From Palleronia aestuarii (GTDB lineage: Bacteria; Pseudomonadota; Alphaproteobacteria; Rhodobacterales; Rhodobacteraceae), in NCBI RefSeq assembly GCF_003253995.1, contig NZ_QKZL01000007.1, positions 1 to 64,000 of the forward strand: a DNA stretch of 64,000 bases, in the 5' to 3' direction. Position numbers and translations under genes: made by a program. The notes under the pieces are model-generated. The model had not been told where the DNA came from. It did no database searches and was given only the letters and a program-made list of their open reading frames with translations. This document shows, in pieces, positions 7,573 through 16,503 of the stretch. The stretch's first letter is position 1; each line of letters opens with the position of its first letter.

Positions 7573-10500
7573 ACGTCCTCGACCGCCAGCACCCCGCCGA
7601 GCGACTTGAGCGCGCCCTTGATCTGCGGCGTGACGGGGAAATCGGCGCCCAGCGCCACCTCCACCTCGCCCGGCAGGTCCGGATCCATGAGACAAAGGCT
7701 CACCGGCCCGCTTCCGCGGATGCGGCCCTCATTGCGCGCCCGGTCGAGGACGGAGGCCACGAGCGCCACCGCATCCGCCTCCTCGACATAGATCCGCAAT
7801 CCAGACCCGCCCGCATTCGCCACGGCGACGTCGATCGGGGCGACGGAACGGGCGAGGAGCTTCAACTGCTCCGCCTCCATGGTCGCCTCGACCTGAACGA
7901 CGACGTTCGACCCGGTCTCCAGATGCTCGCGGGCGGCCTCGAGCGTATCGGAGAAGATCGTAACCTCGTAGAGCCCGGTCGGATCGGACAGCTGGACGAA
8001 GGCGAAACGGTTGCCGCGCGCGGATTTGCGCTCCTGCCGCGCGGACACGGCGCCCGCGAGTTTCGCGACGCAGGGCCCCTGCAGGGCCCGTTCCGTCAGC
8101 GCCTCGAGCGTCAAGATGCCCTTGCGCTTCAGCGGCGCCATGTAATCGTCGAGCGGGTGGCCCGAGAGGTAGAAGCCGATCGCCGCATGTTCCTCCGTCA
8201 GCCGCTCCGTCGGCAGCCAGTCGTCGACGGGAGAGAGCCGCGGCTCCGGCAGATCGTCTCCGGCTTCCCCGAAGAGGGAGACCTGGGAGGAGGTCTTCTG
8301 CTCGAAGATGGCGGCGGAATAGGCCACGAGCGCGTCGAGGCTCTGCAGGACCCGCCGCCGGTTGCCGTCGAGCGCGTCGAACGCGCCGGCGCGGGCCAGC
8401 ATCTCGAGTGGGCGCTTGCCCACCCGCTTCAGATCCACCCTCCGGGCAAGGTCGTAGAGCGTGGCGAAGGGCCGGTCGCGCCCCACGCACTGCTGCGCTG
8501 TCATCGCCGCTAGCGAGGGTTCCGCAACTCCCATCGCGCCATGGGCTTGACCCGGGGCTTCACCCCCTGGGACCGCGAGATCCCGGCTCGAGCCCGCGAC
8601 GCCATCGGCCTGATCGCGACGGCCCGCCACGATGAGACCCATCGCCTCGAGCCCCACCCCCTTGAGCGCGCCGAGACCATAGACGATCTTTCCGTCATCG
8701 ACGGAGAAGGCGGCTTCGGAGCGGTTCACGCAAGGCGGAACGATCTCGATCCCGAGCCCGCGACGCACCTCCTCGGCATAAATGGCGAGCTTGTCGGTCA
8801 GGTGGATGTCGCAGTTCATGACGCCCGCCATGAACTCGACCGGGTGGTTCGCCTTCAGCCAGGCGGTCTGATAGCTCACCACCGCATAGGCCGCGGCGTG
8901 GGACTTGTTGAAGCCGTAATTGGCGAACTTGTCGAGGAGGTTCCAGACCTCCAGCGCCTTCTTCTCCGGCACGCCCTTCGCCTTCGCGCCCGCCAGGAAC
9001 TTCGGCCGCTCGGCATCCATCGCGGCCTGGATCTTCTTGCCCATCGCGCGGCGCAGCATGTCGGCGCCACCGAGCGAGTAGCCGGCCATTTCCTGCGCGA
9101 TCTGCATCACCTGTTCTTGGTAGACGATGATGCCCTGCGTCTCGTCGAGGATATGGTCGACGAGCGGATGCAGCGTGTCGCGGGCGGAAAGCCCGTTCTT
9201 GACCTCGCAATATTTCGGGATGTTCTCCATCGGGCCGGGCCGGTAGAGCGCGACGAGCGCCACAATGTCCTCGATGCACGTTGGCTTCATGCGCCGCAGC
9301 GCATCCATCATGCCCGAGCTTTCCACCTGGAACACCGCGACCGTCTTGGCTCCGGCATAGAGGCGGTAGGATTTCTCGTCGTCGAGCGGGATGAGGGCGA
9401 TCTGGTTCTCCGTGCCTTCGGGGGGATCGTAGAGCGTGACGCCATCCGGCGCGACATGAAGCGAACGCGTCGCGGTGATGAGGTCGACCGCGTTCTGGAT
9501 CACCGTCAGCGTCTTCAGGCCCAGGAAGTCGAACTTCACGAGCCCGGCCTGCTCCACCCATTTCATGTTGAACTGCGTAGCCGGCATGTCGGAGCGCGGA
9601 TCGCGGTAGAGCGGCACGAGCTCGTCGAGCGGCCGGTCCCCGATCACCACGCCCGCCGCGTGGGTGGAGGCGTTGCGCAGGAGGCCCTCGACCTGCTGGC
9701 CATAGGTGAGAAGCCGGTTCACCACCTCCTCGTTCTTCGCCTCCTCCCTGAGACGCGGCTCGTCGGCGAGCGCCTTCTCGATGGAGACGGGTTTCACCCC
9801 CTCGACGGGGATCATCTTCGAAAGCCGGTCCACCTGCCCGTAGGGCATCTGCAGCACCCGGCCCACATCGCGCACGGCGGCCTTCGACAGGAGCGCGCCG
9901 AAGGTGATGATCTGCCCGACCCGGTCGCGCCCGTAGCGCTCCTGCACGTAGCGGATCACCTCGTCGCGGCGATCCATACAGAAGTCGATGTCGAAGTCGG
10001 GCATCGACACCCGTTCGGGGTTGAGGAACCGCTCGAAGAGAAGCGAGTAGCGCAGCGGATCGAGGTCGGTGATCGTCAGCGCGTAGGCCACGAGCGAACC
10101 CGCGCCCGATCCGCGGCCGGGGCCCACCGGGATCTCCCGATCTTTCGACCACTTGATGAAGTCGGCGACGATGAGGAAATAGCCGGGGAACCCCATCCCC
10201 TCGATGATGCCAAGCTCGAATTCGAGCCGCGCCTCGTATTCCGCGACCTCCGCCGCATGGGGGATGACGGCGAGGCGCTCGGCGAGCCCGGCCTTCGCCT
10301 GGCGCCTCAGTTCCTCGACCTCGTCGTCGGCGAAGCGCGGCAGGATCGGGTCGCGGCGGGAGACGGCGAAGGCGCAGCGGCGCGCGATCTCCACCGTGTT
10401 CTCCAGCGCCTCCGGCAGATCCGCGAAGAGCGTCGCCATCTCCGCGGGCGACTTGAGGTAATGCTGCGCGGTCAGTCTGCGGCGTGGCTCGTTCTGGTCG

Positions 10501-11210
10501 ACATAGGCGCCTTCGGCGATACAGATCAGCGCGTCGTGCGCCTCGTACATCTCCGCCTTCGGGAAATAGACGTCGTTCGTCGCGACGAGCGGCAGGTCCA
10601 TCGCATAGGCCATCTCGACATGGCCGCGTTCGGTAAGCCGCTCGATCTCCGCGAGCGCCCCGCCCTCGCCCGGATGGCGTTGCAGCTCGACGTAGAGACG
10701 GTTCGGAAAGATCGCGGCGAGCCGTGCGAGAAGCGCCTCCGCCTTCGGCCTCTGGTTCTGCGACAGGAGCCGTCCCACGGGGCCATCCGGCCCGCCCGAC
10801 AGACAGATGATCCCCTCGCCATGCGCGGCGAGATCGTCGGGCGTGACATGGGGATCGGACGCCTCCCCGCGCAGATAGAGGGCGGAATTGAGCTTCATGA
10901 GGTTCGCGTAGCCCTGCGCGTTCTGCGCGAGGAGAACGAGCGGCGCGGGCGGCGCGGCCTGCCGGCCCTGCGCCACCTCGCCGTATCCCGACACGCCGAT
11001 CTGGCATCCGACGATGGGCTGCACGCCCGCATCCATCGCGCCCACGGAGAATTCGAGGGCGGCGAACATGTTGTTCGTGTCGGTGACGGCGACGGCCGGC
11101 ATCCCCATTCCGGCGACGAGCCCCGGCAGCTTCTTCAGCCGCACCGCCCCCTCGAGGAGCGAATATTCGGTATGGAGACGGAGGTGGATGAAACGCGGTT
11201 CTTTTCCCAT
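7569..11210 (-). CDS. dnaE: DNA polymerase III alpha subunit, with an in-frame repeat insertion
   Basis: Replicative polymerase. 1213 residues: N-terminal PHP domain (FIHLRLHTEYSLLEGAVRL), Pol3 palm with the metal-binding motif MPDFDIDFCMDRR, then helix-hairpin-helix and OB-fold regions (CVAKLAGAVSARQERKSARG). The length is about 45 residues over what I expect. The surplus lies at about residues 853-898, between VGLEAMGLIVA and GRDRPFATLYDLARRVDLKR. It is low-complexity sequence (GGEAPGQAHGAMGVAEPS) encoded by an imperfect DNA palindrome (see the repeat feature). The frame is kept and the HhH region continues normally after it. A lipoprotein gene overlaps the stop by 4 bp. Confidence 0.96.
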   Translation of the reverse strand: MGKEPRFIHLRLHTEYSLLEGAVRLKKLPGLVAGMGMPAVAVTDTNNMFAALEFSVGAMDAGVQPIVGCQIGVSGYGEVAQGRQAAPPAPLVLLAQNAQGYANLMKLNSALYLRGEASDPHVTPDDLAAHGEGIICLSGGPDGPVGRLLSQNQRPKAEALLARLAAIFPNRLYVELQRHPGEGGALAEIERLTERGHVEMAYAMDLPLVATNDVYFPKAEMYEAHDALICIAEGAYVDQNEPRRRLTAQHYLKSPAEMATLFADLPEALENTVEIARRCAFAVSRRDPILPRFADDEVEELRRQAKAGLAERLAVIPHAAEVAEYEARLEFELGIIEGMGFPGYFLIVADFIKWSKDREIPVGPGRGSGAGSLVAYALTITDLDPLRYSLLFERFLNPERVSMPDFDIDFCMDRRDEVIRYVQERYGRDRVGQIITFGALLSKAAVRDVGRVLQMPYGQVDRLSKMIPVEGVKPVSIEKALADEPRLREEAKNEEVVNRLLTYGQQVEGLLRNASTHAAGVVIGDRPLDELVPLYRDPRSDMPATQFNMKWVEQAGLVKFDFLGLKTLTVIQNAVDLITATRSLHVAPDGVTLYDPPEGTENQIALIPLDDEKSYRLYAGAKTVAVFQVESSGMMDALRRMKPTCIEDIVALVALYRPGPMENIPKYCEVKNGLSARDTLHPLVDHILDETQGIIVYQEQVMQIAQEMAGYSLGGADMLRRAMGKKIQAAMDAERPKFLAGAKAKGVPEKKALEVWNLLDKFANYGFNKSHAAAYAVVSYQTAWLKANHPVEFMAGVMNCDIHLTDKLAIYAEEVRRGLGIEIVPPCVNRSEAAFSVDDGKIVYGLGALKGVGLEAMGLIVAGRRDQADGVAGSSRDLAVPGGEAPGQAHGAMGVAEPSLAAMTAQQCVGRDRPFATLYDLARRVDLKRVGKRPLEMLARAGAFDALDGNRRRVLQSLDALVAYSAAIFEQKTSSQVSLFGEAGDDLPEPRLSPVDDWLPTERLTEEHAAIGFYLSGHPLDDYMAPLKRKGILTLEALTERALQGPCVAKLAGAVSARQERKSARGNRFAFVQLSDPTGLYEVTIFSDTLEAAREHLETGSNVVVQVEATMEAEQLKLLARSVAPIDVAVANAGGSGLRIYVEEADAVALVASVLDRARNEGRIRGSGPVSLCLMDPDLPGEVEVALGADFPVTPQIKGALKSLGGVLAVEDV
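8520..8640. repeat. REP-like palindromic element inserted in frame in dnaE
   Basis: Core arms GGGCTTGACCCGGG (8543-8556) and CCCGGCTCGAGCCC (8582-8595) are complementary at 12 of 14 positions. Smaller nested hairpins lie inside (GGGGCTTCACCCC and GGGA...TCCC). The stretch corresponds to the about 45 residues of DnaE that do not fit the family. The GGGCTTGACCCGGG-type core resembles dispersed palindromic repeats found in many alphaproteobacterial genomes. The exact borders cannot be fixed from one copy. Confidence 0.6.
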
Positions 11211-11273
11211 GTCCGGAGGGTATCGTGCGGCCGCGGGGCAAGCCAGATCGGAATCGGCCGTAGATCGGCGATC

Positions 11274-11302
11274 TTGGCTTCGCCGGCCCGACCTCCTAGA
11301 TT
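11274..11302 (+). promoter_or_regulatory. Candidate sigma-70 type promoter for the small membrane protein gene
   Basis: TTGGCT (11274-11279), 17-bp spacer, TAGATT (11297-11302), followed 27 bp later by the start codon at 11330 with AGGAAAGGGG as ribosome-binding site. Good spacing, moderate match to consensus. Confidence 0.45.
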
Positions 11303-11329
11303 GCCGCCGACAGGAAAGGGGATCGGACC

Positions 11330-11503
11330 ATGCGCAACATTCTGGGGCTCGCCCTCGTCATCATCGTGGTCATCGCGATCCTCGTCTATGCGGGAGTGCT
11401 GAACCTCACGCCGGATGGCGAGCGGGCGCTAGAGGACGCGCAGCGCAATGTCGGCGAGGCCGTCGAGGATGCCGGACGCGCGATCCAGGGGTCCGGGAAC
11501 TGA
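11330..11503 (+). CDS. Small single-span membrane protein
   Basis: 57 residues: a strongly hydrophobic N-terminal helix (ILGLALVIIVVIAILVYAGV) followed by an acidic, amphipathic tail (TPDGERALEDAQRNVGEAVE). Strong ribosome-binding site (AGGAAAGGGG) and a plausible promoter upstream. It was found by reading the frame rather than by length. Similar short membrane proteins with Glu/Ala-rich tails occur in Rhodobacteraceae; no function is known to me. It stands alone between dnaE (divergent) and xdhA. Confidence 0.65.
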   Translation: MRNILGLALVIIVVIAILVYAGVLNLTPDGERALEDAQRNVGEAVEDAGRAIQGSGN

Positions 11504-11614
11504 CGAAAGGCCTTCGCGACACTGTCGCGTCACGCTCGGGCACAGCTTCACGACGCCCGGGCAATCGTGGCTCTTGCAATACGGCGGCTCGCTTGCTTTG
11601 ATCCTCGACGAATG

Positions 11615-11645
11615 ACGCGCCGTCTACGCCGCATCGGCGGCGCGT
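11615..11645. promoter_or_regulatory. Inverted repeat upstream of xdhA
   Basis: Perfect 8-bp arms ACGCGCCG (11615-11622) and CGGCGCGT (11638-11645) separated by 15 bp, 40 bp before the xdhA start. It could be an operator or a leader hairpin for the purine module. GC-rich arms make a chance occurrence possible. Confidence 0.3.
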
Positions 11646-11684
11646 TCCGAGTATCGGCCAACCGGTAACGCGGCGGAACCATTC

Positions 11685-13151
11685 ATGCATGTCTCGTTCC
11701 TCCTCAACGGCGAGAGGATCTCTGTTGAGGCCGCGCCCACGACAACGCTTCTCGACTGGCTGCGGGAGGAGCGCGGGCTCACCGGCACCAAGGAGGGCTG
11801 CAACGAGGGCGATTGCGGCGCCTGCACCGTGATGGTGACCGATGCCGAAGGCGCGCGTGCGCTCAACGCATGCATCCTCTTCATGGGGCAGATCGACGGG
11901 CGCGCGATCCGGACCGTCGAAGGGATCGCCGGGCCGGACGGGACGCTCCATCCGGTGCAGCAGGCGATGATCGACCATCACGGCTCGCAATGCGGCTTCT
12001 GCACGCCGGGCTTCGTCGTGGCGATGGCCGCCGCGCATCTCAGCGGCGCGCGCGACCATGACAATCAGATCGCCGGCAATCTCTGCCGCTGCACCGGCTA
12101 CGCCCCCATCATCCGCGCGGCGGAGGCGGCGGCGGAAGCGCCCGTCCCGGACTGGATGCGCGACACCCCGCCAAAGCCATCGGCGGGACCGGCTCCGGCC
12201 GCAGCTGGTCGCGATCCGAACCCTGCGGAGATCGGCGCCGATTGGGGACAGACCGATCCGCTCGCCGGAACCGGCGCTTCTGCCGCCGGCGATCCGGGCC
12301 GAACGGGCGAGGCCGTGCGGCCCGCCACGGTGGACGCGCTCGCCCGCTGGTATCTCGACCATCCCGACGCCACCCTCGTCGGCGGGGCCACCGATGTCGG
12401 GCTTTGGGTCACGAAGGGCCTGCGCGACCTCGGGACCGTCGCGTTCCTGAATGGCATTGAGGAGATGCGCCGGATCGAGGTCGGCGCGGACCGGATCCGG
12501 ATCGGCGCGGGCGTGACGCTCTCCGCGCTCGGAGCCTTCATGTCCGACCGCCATCCGACCTTCGCGGAACTCATCCGCCGCTACGGATCGGTGCAGGTCC
12601 GCAACGCCGCGACTATCGGCGGCAACATCGCCAACGGCTCGCCCATCGGCGACGGGCCGCCTGCGCTGATCGCGCTCGACGCAACACTGCATCTGCGAAA
12701 GGGAGACGCGGAGCGCTCCCTGCCACTCGAGGATTACTTCATCGACTACGGCAGGCAGGACCGGCAGCCCGGCGAATTCGTGGAGGCGATCTCGATCCCC
12801 GTCCAGCCCGACCGCCTCCGCTGTGCGAAGATCTCGAAGCGCTTCGACCAGGACATCTCCGCACTCTGCGCCTGCGCCGCGATCGAGATGCAGGAGGGCG
12901 TCATCGTCTCTGCCCGCGTGGCCTTCGGCGGCATGGCGGGGATCCCCAAACGCGCCCGCTCCGTGGAAGGGGCGCTCGTCGGACGCTCTCCCGCCGAAGC
13001 CCTCGCCCCGGCCCGCGACGCGCTTTCCGAGGATTTCACGCCGCTTTCGGACATGCGCGCCTCCGCCGCCTACCGGATGGCGGCGGCGCGGGGCGTACTC
13101 GCGCGGTTCCTCGGGCAGGACACGGCCCACGTGCTCGACGTCGTCGCATGA
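11685..13151 (+). CDS. xdhA: Xanthine dehydrogenase small subunit (Fe-S/FAD)
   Basis: 488 residues. The N-terminal [2Fe-2S] ferredoxin domain has C39, C44 and C47 in GCNEGDCGACTVM. The second helical [2Fe-2S] domain has C103/C106 (SQCGFCTPGF) and C134/C136 (NLCRCTGY). An Ala/Gly/Pro-rich linker at about 155-210 precedes a FAD-binding domain (TLVGGATDVGLWV; RNAATIGGNIANGSPIGDGP) and a CO-dehydrogenase flavoprotein C-terminal domain. It passes electrons from the molybdenum subunit to NAD+ during oxidation of hypoxanthine and xanthine to urate. It overlaps xdhB by 4 bp (ATGA). Confidence 0.95.
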   Translation: MHVSFLLNGERISVEAAPTTTLLDWLREERGLTGTKEGCNEGDCGACTVMVTDAEGARALNACILFMGQIDGRAIRTVEGIAGPDGTLHPVQQAMIDHHGSQCGFCTPGFVVAMAAAHLSGARDHDNQIAGNLCRCTGYAPIIRAAEAAAEAPVPDWMRDTPPKPSAGPAPAAAGRDPNPAEIGADWGQTDPLAGTGASAAGDPGRTGEAVRPATVDALARWYLDHPDATLVGGATDVGLWVTKGLRDLGTVAFLNGIEEMRRIEVGADRIRIGAGVTLSALGAFMSDRHPTFAELIRRYGSVQVRNAATIGGNIANGSPIGDGPPALIALDATLHLRKGDAERSLPLEDYFIDYGRQDRQPGEFVEAISIPVQPDRLRCAKISKRFDQDISALCACAAIEMQEGVIVSARVAFGGMAGIPKRARSVEGALVGRSPAEALAPARDALSEDFTPLSDMRASAAYRMAAARGVLARFLGQDTAHVLDVVA

Positions 13152-15586
13152 GTGTCGCGCGCCCCCTGCCCCATGACAGCGCCGCGCTCCACGTCACCGG
13201 GACCGCGCGTTACGTCGACGACATCCCCGTGCCGCGCGACTGCCTGCACCTCGCCTTCGGATTGTCGGATGTGGCAGCAGGCACGATCGACGCGATGGAT
13301 TTGTCGGCAGTACGCGCCGCGCCCGGTGTCGTGGCCGTTCTGACGGCCGAAGATCTGCCCTTTGCAAACGACGTCGCCCCCGCCGCACATGACGAGCCGC
13401 TCCTGGCCGAGGGCCGCGTGCACTACATGGGCCAGCCCCTCTTCGTCGTTGCCGCAACCTCGCATCTCGCGGCGCGAAAGACCGTCCGGCAGGCGCGGGT
13501 GGAGATCGCGGAAGCGGCCGCCCTCCTGACCATCGACGACGCGCTCGCGGCCGGAAGCCGGTTCGAGGAGGGCCCCCGCACCTATGGCAAGGGTGATCCG
13601 CGCGCCGCACTCGATGCGGCGCCTCGCCGGCTCGCGGGACGGATCGAGATCGGCGGGCAGGAGCATTTCTACCTCGAGGGACAGGCGGCCCTCGCCTTGC
13701 CTCAGGAGGGGGGCGAGATGATCGTCCATTCCTCTTCCCAACATCCGACGGAGATCCAGCACAAGGTCGCGGAGGCGTTGGGCCTGCCGATGAACGCCGT
13801 CCGGATCGAGGTGCGCCGCATGGGCGGCGGGTTCGGGGGCAAGGAAAGCCAGGGCAATGCGCTGGCAGTCGCCTGCGCGGTCGTCGCCGCGCGGACCGGG
13901 CGACCCACAAAGATGCGCTACGACCGCGACGACGACATGGTCATCACCGGCAAGCGCCATGATTTCCGCATCGAGTACGAGGTGGGCTTCGACGAGGCGG
14001 GCCGGATCCGGGGGCTTCTCTTCACGCACTACGCCCGGTGCGGCTGGAGCCAGGACCTGTCGCTGCCCGTGGCCGACCGCGCGATGCTCCATGCCGACAA
14101 TGCCTATCACCTGAACGACGTGGAAATCGTCTCCCACCGGCTCAGGACGAACACGCAATCCGCCACCGCCTTTCGCGGTTTCGGCGGGCCGCAGGGCATG
14201 GTCGGGATCGAGCGGGTGATGGACGAGATCGCCCATGCGACGGGTCGCGACCCGCTCGAGGTCCGGCGCGCGAACTACTATGCCGAGGCCACCGACGCCG
14301 CGCCCCCGCCCTCGTCTGAGGCGCGGGCCGCCGACGACACCGCGACGCGGGTGAAGGGCGAGCGCATCGCGCCCGGCGACGGCGACGTGGCAAGCCGCGG
14401 CGCGCTGCGCGAGCTGGCCGAGCCGGTGGCACCGATACCCGCCAATCCCCGCGGCGCGCAGACGACGCCCTACCACATGCCGGTCACCGACTTCATCCTC
14501 CACGCCATCACCGACCGCCTGGCGGAAACGTCGGACTATACCGCGCGGCGCGCCGCCGTGGCGGAGTGGAACGCGGCGCATGACCACCTGAAGCGCGGGA
14601 TCGCGCTGACCCCGGTGAAGTTCGGCATCTCGTTCACGCTCACCCATCTCAACCAGGCGGGCGCCCTCGTGCACGTCTACCAGGACGGATCCGTGCACAT
14701 GAACCACGGCGGCACGGAGATGGGACAGGGCCTGCACCGCAAGGTCGCGCAGGTCGCGGCCGAACGGTTCGGGATCGACGCGGGCGCGGTCCGGATCACC
14801 GCCACCGATACCGGAAAGGTGCCGAACACCTCGGCCACCGCCGCCTCCTCCGGGGCCGACCTGAACGGGATGGCGGTCGCGGCCGCCTGCGACACGATCC
14901 GCGACCGTATCGCGGCCTTTCTCGCCGAGGAGCATCAGGCCAGACCAGAGGCCGTGACCTTCGAAGGCGGCGAGGTTCGGGTGGGCGGGGAGAGCTATAC
15001 GTTTGTCGAAGCCGTGCAGCGCGCCTATCAGGGCCGCGTGAGCCTGTCCGCCACGGGGTTCTACAAGACACCCGACATCGCCTGGGACCGGATCCGGGGA
15101 CGCGGCCGGCCGTTCTTCTACTTCGCCTACGGCGCCGCGGTGACGGAGGTGGTGGTCGACACGCGCACCGGCGAGAACCGCATCCTGCGCTGCGACATCC
15201 TCCACGACGCCGGGCGCTCGCTCAATCCCGCCATCGACCTGGGCCAGATCGAAGGCGGCTACGTTCAGGGCGCGGGCTGGCTCACGACGGAAGAGCTGGT
15301 CTGGAACGATAAGGGCCAGATGACGACGCATGCGCCCTCGACCTACAAGATCCCGGCCGCCTCCGACCGGCCCGACATCTTCAACGTGGCGCTTTGGGAC
15401 GGGGAGAACCGGGCGGAGACGATCTACCGATCGAAGGCCGTGGGCGAGCCACCCCTGATGCTCGGCATCTCCGCGCTGATGGCGCTTTCGGATGCCTGCG
15501 CGGCCTGCGGGCCGAACTACCCGGCGCTCGACGCGCCCGCCACCGCCGAACGGGTGCTCGCGGCCTGCGACCGGGCGCGTGGATGA
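13148..15586 (+). CDS. xdhB: Xanthine dehydrogenase molybdopterin-binding subunit
   Basis: 812 residues. Family signatures are HVTGTARYVDDIPVPRDCLH, GGQEHFYLEGQAALA, MGGGFGGKESQGNALAVA, TAFRGFGGPQGMVGIERVMD and the C-terminal SKAVGEPPLMLGISAL, which contains the catalytic Glu. Molybdopterin-cytosine or -guanine type cofactor binding is expected. A low-complexity Ala/Asp/Pro/Arg-rich insert of roughly 45 residues (about 385-430) lies between ANYYAEA and RGAQTTPYHMPVTDF, where the family normally has a short loop. It starts at ATGA with xdhA and ends at ATGA with xdhC. Confidence 0.95.
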   Translation: MSVARPLPHDSAALHVTGTARYVDDIPVPRDCLHLAFGLSDVAAGTIDAMDLSAVRAAPGVVAVLTAEDLPFANDVAPAAHDEPLLAEGRVHYMGQPLFVVAATSHLAARKTVRQARVEIAEAAALLTIDDALAAGSRFEEGPRTYGKGDPRAALDAAPRRLAGRIEIGGQEHFYLEGQAALALPQEGGEMIVHSSSQHPTEIQHKVAEALGLPMNAVRIEVRRMGGGFGGKESQGNALAVACAVVAARTGRPTKMRYDRDDDMVITGKRHDFRIEYEVGFDEAGRIRGLLFTHYARCGWSQDLSLPVADRAMLHADNAYHLNDVEIVSHRLRTNTQSATAFRGFGGPQGMVGIERVMDEIAHATGRDPLEVRRANYYAEATDAAPPPSSEARAADDTATRVKGERIAPGDGDVASRGALRELAEPVAPIPANPRGAQTTPYHMPVTDFILHAITDRLAETSDYTARRAAVAEWNAAHDHLKRGIALTPVKFGISFTLTHLNQAGALVHVYQDGSVHMNHGGTEMGQGLHRKVAQVAAERFGIDAGAVRITATDTGKVPNTSATAASSGADLNGMAVAAACDTIRDRIAAFLAEEHQARPEAVTFEGGEVRVGGESYTFVEAVQRAYQGRVSLSATGFYKTPDIAWDRIRGRGRPFFYFAYGAAVTEVVVDTRTGENRILRCDILHDAGRSLNPAIDLGQIEGGYVQGAGWLTTEELVWNDKGQMTTHAPSTYKIPAASDRPDIFNVALWDGENRAETIYRSKAVGEPPLMLGISALMALSDACAACGPNYPALDAPATAERVLAACDRARG

Positions 15587-16503
15587 GCTTCGACCGGGAC
15601 GATATCGAGGCGCGCGTCACGGCCCATGGTAGAGCCACGCGGATCCTCGTCGTCGAGGCCCGGGGATCGGCGCCGCGCGAACCCGGCACCTCCATGCTGG
15701 TTTGGCCGGACCGGCTACACGGAACGATCGGCGGGGGTGCCTTGGAACACGACGCCATCGCCCGGGCCCGCTCCGGAAGAACGGGGATCACGCGGCATGC
15801 GCTCGGCCCGGATCTGGGGCAGTGCTGCGGTGGGTCGGTCACGCTCCACGCCGCGGCATGGGACGCCGAAGCGATCGCCGCGACGCGCGCCGAGGCCGGA
15901 TTGATCGTTTACGGGCGCGGACCTCGGCCCGCCGCCATCGCCAAACTGATCGCCCGGGCCGAAGCGGGGCGGCCGGTTCCACTCCAGATCTTCGGCGACT
16001 GGGTGGTCGAGCCCCTGGCCCCCGACCCTGCACCGGTCTGGATCTGGGGCGCGGGGCATGTGGGTCAGGCGCTCGCGAGCGTCCTTGCCCCCCTCCCGAA
16101 CGTCGCGCCGGTCGTCATAGACACCGCTCCGGATCGGTTCCCCGACGCGCTGCCACAAGGTGCCGCCCGCCTCGTCGCAGCAGAACCTGCGCGTCTCGCC
16201 ACGCACGCGCCGGAGGAGGCGCACCATCTGATCGCGACCTATTCGCACGAGATCGACCTGGCACTTTGCGACGCCCTCCTCCGCCGGCCGGTCGGTTCCA
16301 TCGGATTGATCGGATCGGCGACGAAATGGGCGCGGTTCCGGTCCCGCCTGCGGGCACTCGGCCATACGGATGCCCAAATTTCGAGCATACGCTGCCCGAT
16401 CGGCGATCCGTCTCTCGGCAAGCATCCACAGGCGATTGCGGTGGGCGTCGCGGCCGACCTATTGCGATCCGGCGCGCGGGTGGACGAGAGGAGAGCCGGA
16501 TGA
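15583..16503 (+). CDS. xdhC: Xanthine dehydrogenase accessory protein
   Basis: 306-residue chaperone that binds the molybdenum cofactor, promotes its sulfuration and delivers it to XdhB. N-terminal XdhC/CoxI motif: ILVVEARGSAPREPGTSMLV and GTIGGGALEH, plus LGQCCGGSVTLHAA with the paired cysteines. C-terminal Rossmann-like domain: WIWGAGHVGQALASVLAPLP and GLIGSATKWARFRSRL. The ATG at 15583 overlaps the xdhB stop; the stop overlaps the ABC ATPase start. Confidence 0.94.
   Translation: MSFDRDDIEARVTAHGRATRILVVEARGSAPREPGTSMLVWPDRLHGTIGGGALEHDAIARARSGRTGITRHALGPDLGQCCGGSVTLHAAAWDAEAIAATRAEAGLIVYGRGPRPAAIAKLIARAEAGRPVPLQIFGDWVVEPLAPDPAPVWIWGAGHVGQALASVLAPLPNVAPVVIDTAPDRFPDALPQGAARLVAAEPARLATHAPEEAHHLIATYSHEIDLALCDALLRRPVGSIGLIGSATKWARFRSRLRALGHTDAQISSIRCPIGDPSLGKHPQAIAVGVAADLLRSGARVDERRAG

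Noticed and set aside
8541-11402. 953-residue open frame on the plus strand
   Set aside because: Antisense to dnaE; high-GC third positions keep the opposite strand open. It shows no family motif and is Arg/His/Glu-rich, as expected of a mirror frame.
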